Positions 60,579-64,000 of a DNA stretch of 64,000 bases are shown in pieces (position 1 is the first letter of the stretch; each line of letters begins with the position of its first letter). This DNA comes from Thunnus maccoyii (Eukaryota; Chordata; Actinopteri; Scombriformes; Scombridae), in the NCBI RefSeq assembly GCF_910596095.1, contig NC_056540.1, forward strand, positions 19,616,501-19,680,500, in the 5' to 3' direction. Below the pieces are notes generated by a model. That model had not been told where the DNA came from, ran no database searches, and worked only from the letters and a program-made list of their open reading frames with translations. Both the position numbers and the translations under genes were made by a program.

Positions 60579-61502
60579 CTGTGGCCGGTTAATGCTCACC
60601 AGCCAGCCAGAGACAAAAAACCACCTGCGACTTCCCGGTCCTCCTCCTCCTGAGGGTCTGTCTGATGGATAAACAGGTAGACCTTCCCAGTGTTTGGACT
60701 AAACTCACATCCAAGGTGGGGTATCCTTCATGGACATTTGAACATGCATGTCTGTGGCGACAGAAAGAAGATGTGAAGAAACGCCTTTATTTAATTGATA
60801 CCACACTGTTTTATATCCAACATGTCTTATCTCTGTTATTACAACTATTGATTTATTATGTTATTATTTGTGATCTTATACTAGGGGTATTTTTTTCTGT
60901 TTTATGTCATTTTAATTGTCTAAATATCCTGCTTAATTGAAGAACTTAAATGTTTTAACCATGTAAAGCACTTTGTAACGTTGTATTGAGAAGTGCTGTA
61001 TAAATAAAGTTTCGTATTATTATAATTATCATTGTTATTATCATTATCATTATTATACCGTTTAGGCTGACAACCTGACGTTAATATTAAAAACACAGTT
61101 TGATCCAGCAGGCAGTGGTAAGTCAGGCGGTACCGTTAGCTAACAGCTCGGTTAGTATCACAACAACACGGCTGAAACACCGACTTCACCACAACAACAC
61201 GGCAATAAATAGCATTATAGCCGCCACAGCTAACGTTAAACACTACAGGCGAGCTGATTATCAACTTCATTAGGTAACGATGATTATTTAACGTCTTCAC
61301 CGGGCTGTCTGTGTGAAGGCCGCCCGTCACGACACAGCTGATCACGGCCTGACCGGCTAACCACAGGCTAACGTTAGCTACGGAAAGCTAACCGGGCTTT
61401 CTATACGGTTTCTGCTTCTTTACCGTTGTTAAATTCGACAAAAACTGACCCTCTCACGTTCAGTCGTATTTAAAGTATACAAATCGATCAGTTCCAACTT
61501 AC
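60579..61502 (-). other. stx5: stx5 first intron
   Basis: The intron lies between the non-coding exon 1 and the start-codon exon. At 60940-61035 is a LINE/SINE tail ('gtaaagcactttgtaacgttg...gtgctgtataaataaag' followed by ATT repeats) on the plus strand. No long-isoform exon is seen. Confidence 0.7.
60940..61035 (+). mobile_element. LINE/SINE 3' tail fragment
   Basis: The block 'agcactttgtaac ... agtgctgtataaataaagt' followed by a TTATTATTAT-type tail is the usual 3' end of several fish retroposons. Only the tail is recognisable. Confidence 0.6.
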
Positions 61503-61600
61503 TTGAATTGATATTAGACCATTTTTCGGGAGCCCTCGATGTTTCTGGCAGAAACTAAACCAAGCCAGGAGTTTAAAGTTACGATCCGGGTCGTTTCCGG
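61503..61600 (-). other. stx5: Non-coding first exon of stx5
   Basis: A clean donor (ATTCAA|GTAAGTTG) ends at 61503. The exon contains an ATG followed by 28 further codons and a TAA (starting MPETTRIV) that would be a uORF if the start of transcription lies upstream of it. The sequence is CpG-bearing and includes an ETS-like CCGGAA. Confidence 0.6.
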
Positions 61601-61603
61601 CAT

Positions 61604-61611
61604 TGACGTCA
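61604..61611. promoter_or_regulatory. Perfect palindromic CRE (TGACGTCA) at the stx5 promoter
   Basis: The full eight-base CRE lies about 100 bases upstream of the first donor, next to GGAA ETS-type motifs. CREB/ATF and CREB3-family factors bind this site, and secretory-pathway genes are known targets of the CREB3 family, so it plausibly controls stx5. Binding is inferred. Confidence 0.6.
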
Positions 61612-61850
61612 CTGCCACGTCTACTTTACCGAGGCGGAAAATCCCTGCAGGTGCAATACGTCACCAGCAGGGGGCACCACGTGGTCGCCACACCTGGTGA
61701 CAGCTCACTGTTTACAGTAGAAAGCAGAGTGCAAACACAGTAACACAGTTCAGTTGCTTTAGATTATTTTGGTTTATTTGACATTATGAGAAGAAGCGAG
61801 ACAACTGTACAAGGATGAAACAATAACATTTCCACTGTGGTTTAAAGAGA

Positions 61851-61890
<40 letters not shown>

Positions 61891-61909
61891 GTAGGTAGGT
61901 AGATAGGTG

Positions 61910-61981
<72 letters not shown>

Positions 61982-61982
61982 T
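61851..61982. repeat. GATA tetranucleotide microsatellite
   Basis: (GATA)n of about 130 bases with a few GGTA variants near 61890-61910. It produces a spurious open frame of IYLS repeats on the minus strand. Confidence 0.97.
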
Positions 61983-62139
61983 AACTAACTCACATGTATA
62001 AAAATACAGAATAAATAAAAATACAGTGGAAACCAGAGATAAAACCACAACATAATATAATATTTGCTGAGTATACAAAGTTCAAGGATGTGAATGTGAT
62101 GTAATTACACTGTTGATATAGTAATATATATTAGAATCT

Positions 62140-62790
62140 GAATTAGATTTATTCACCAAGTTGCAAGTACAAGGAATTCAATGTGGTCCAAATGTCAACA
62201 GAAAAAGCAATAAACATGAACATTGAACTATAAAAATAAACACAAACAGTGTAAGAGAGAGGGATGTGTACGCATACTGACATGATAAAAACTGTGTGCA
62301 AAAAAGCAGCATATAAATTGATGTATGAATACAAATGTTGATATAAATATAAATATGAGTGAAAATAAACTATGTGTGTGTATTAACAGGATATATATGT
62401 ACAGTTAACAACTAAAAAATAAAATCTGTATACGTCTACACAGTGCAGGACAGACACAATAGACACAATATGAACGTGAATGACATATGAAGGTGAAGTG
62501 AAGCTGCTGTATTTACAGTCTTTTTCTGTCCTTGTTAAAGTTGGCTGTTGCCTGGAGGAAGAAACTGTGGAGGCGGCAGGTCGTCCTGGTTCTGGGATCT
62601 GATTTTCCTCTCGGAGGGGAGTTTTTCAAAGAGATTCTGGCAGCAGTGAAAAGGGTCAGACATGATGTTACGCACTCTCTTTCGGGAGTTGCTAATGCTT
62701 GCGAGGGAGGGAAGTGCGAGTGAGATGATCTTCTCTGTGTGATGATGCAGAGCCAAACCACACAGCGATGGAGGAGGAGATTATTGATTT
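62140..62790 (-). mobile_element. LINE-derived fragment
   Basis: On the minus strand two frames give the LINE C-terminal style NLFEKLPSERKIRSQNQDD and CRLHSFFLQATANFNKD, followed on the same strand by the non-coding 3' part. It matches the pattern of fish non-LTR element 3' ends (basic R-S-R motif, then SFFP). It is decayed. Confidence 0.6.
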
Positions 62791-62967
62791 AATGATGTCT
62801 GTGCAGAACTGCTCCAGAAACCACAATAATGCAGCTCAGTTTCTTGATATTATTTTGGTTTATTTGACATAAAGGGACACAACTACACACTTTCAAGGAT
62901 GACACAATAAAATTTATGCTGTCTCTTCATTTTGGTCTTCAGTGTAAAGAGAGTAAAGATTAGATCT

Positions 62968-63229
62968 GCAAACAATTGTCAACTGATAAATTAATCTCCA
63001 AGTATTTTGATAATCAATCATTTTTAGTCATTTTCTAAAGAAAAAATATCCAAACTCTCTGATTCCAGCTTCTTAAGTGTGAATATTTCCTGGTTTCTTC
63101 TATGATAGTACATATATCTATATATCTTTGGGTTGTGGATTGATGATTGTGACAAAACAAGACATTTGAGGACGTCACCTTGGGCAACTAATTGATTAAT
63201 CGAGAAATAATTGTTGGTTGCAGCCCTAG
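62968..63229 (-). mobile_element. Short inverted-repeat element, copy 8
   Basis: In reverse orientation it shows 'tattttgataatcaatc', 'ctctgattccagcttctta', 'atctttgggttgtgga' and the end 'aattgttggttgcagcccta', all matching copy 2 ends and interior. Confidence 0.85.
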
Positions 63230-63814
63230 TAAAGATGTAAGAGTCCAGGAGTCCAGATGAAAAGGTGACATCATCTTATCATTAATAAAATCACTGTGTG
63301 TCACACAGTAAAAAATACATTATAAAAATTACATAGTAGGTATAAACTGAACAATTTTAAGGTCCCTTAAGTCATAATTTGGCCTATTTTTTTAATGCGA
63401 AAGCACATTATTCTGGGTGATAGAACATATTGCTGCATTAAGGGGCCCGGTGGCAAGTATGAGCGATGACTGGATCCCAGTTAATCCTCCAGTTCCTCTG
63501 ATCCTCTGTGCAATGTGCAGTAACCACCAGGTCTGCATGTTGATTAAACACAAATCATTCAGGAATATACAACATATAATCACATAACTGAAATAATAAA
63601 AGTCTCAAAACTATAATTTTTATACAGAACTTCTTCTCAAGACAGGGCCTGTTGATAATGAAATAAAGTGGGACTCATTTTAGGCCATTGTCATGTCAGA
63701 TGGTATTTGGCTTTAATGATGCAAACCAGCTGACACACAGCAATGCTGGAGCTTTGAGGGGGATCTGGGGATCTGGAGATCTGGGGTTCGGGGGTGGTTA
63801 CCCGCTTCGCCTGC

Positions 63815-64000
63815 TTCAATTTAAAGTTTTTATTTATACAGCCCAAAATAACAAATCACAAATTTGCCTCAGGAGGCTTTACAATCTGTACAGCATACAA
63901 CACCCTGTGAATATCAACAATCCTCCGAATAAGGAATTTACAGTTATTAGTGCGTAACTCGGCCCTGCTAGCACCACAAAACCTAAAAGGACAAGTACCC
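63815..64000. mobile_element. Retroposon-like fish repeat at the window edge
   Basis: The block 'tttttatttatacagcccaaaataacaaatcacaaatttgcctcagg...ggctttacaatctgtacagcat' is a sequence I recognise as a common fish interspersed repeat. It continues past the window end. Confidence 0.6.

Larger units (their letters stand above)
61612..64000. other. Flank upstream of stx5, repeat-rich
   Basis: No gene is recognised. It holds the GATA microsatellite, a LINE-derived block (62140-62790), repeat copy 8 and a retroposon-like piece running into the window edge. Confidence 0.6.

Noticed and set aside
61842-62078. 78-codon frame of IYLS repeats
   Set aside because: It is a direct translation of the GATA microsatellite.
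1-64000. tRNA, rRNA, CRISPR array or bacterial operon features
   Set aside because: None seen; regular repeats are microsatellites or dispersed transposons, and the genes are intron-rich vertebrate genes.

Overview
The window looks like teleost (ray-finned fish, probably percomorph) nuclear DNA. Four vertebrate genes are split into many small GT-AG exons. The sequence between them is AT-rich, full of CA/GT microsatellites, and carries interspersed repeats typical of fish genomes (Tc1 remnant, LINE 3' ends, short inverted-repeat elements). No bacterial, plasmid, CRISPR or phage feature is present.

Layout. 1-6.3 kb: no recognised gene, with a GC/CpG-rich patch near 330-600. 7.0-14.2 kb (minus): kcnk4, a TRAAK/TREK-type two-pore potassium channel, six coding exons, 623 aa, with a candidate non-coding first exon near 17.5 kb. 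21.4-40.6 kb (minus): cenpf (centromere protein F/mitosin), 16 coding exons, about 1655 aa, with a non-coding first exon and probable promoter at 43.6-44.1 kb. 44.1-49.4 kb: intergenic, holding a decayed LINE reverse transcriptase. 50.0-52.2 kb (plus): rd3 (retinal degeneration 3), two coding exons, 226 aa. 54.6-60.6 kb (minus): stx5 (syntaxin-5), ten coding exons, 300 aa, with a non-coding first exon and a perfect CRE site near 61.5-61.6 kb. 61.6-64 kb: microsatellite and LINE-derived sequence.

I read exon borders by eye from GT/AG sites. They were accepted only where the reading phase carried through and the protein matched the family; the summed coding length is a multiple of three for all four genes. 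The genes do not form a pathway: they act in neuronal K+ leak, the kinetochore, photoreceptor guanylate-cyclase control and ER-Golgi fusion. The arrangement itself is the interesting part. KCNK4 and STX5 lie on human 11q, while CENPF (beside KCNK2) and RD3 lie on human 1q, so the block looks like an ancestral linkage group sorted differently in fish and mammals.

I did not find a convincing new molecular system. The best leads are the mosaic synteny, CA/TG microsatellites that abut splice sites in several introns, a short fish cenpf lacking the mammalian C-terminal CAAX box, an overlapping uORF in cenpf, a perfect 44-bp palindrome, and an eight-copy family of short inverted-repeat elements.
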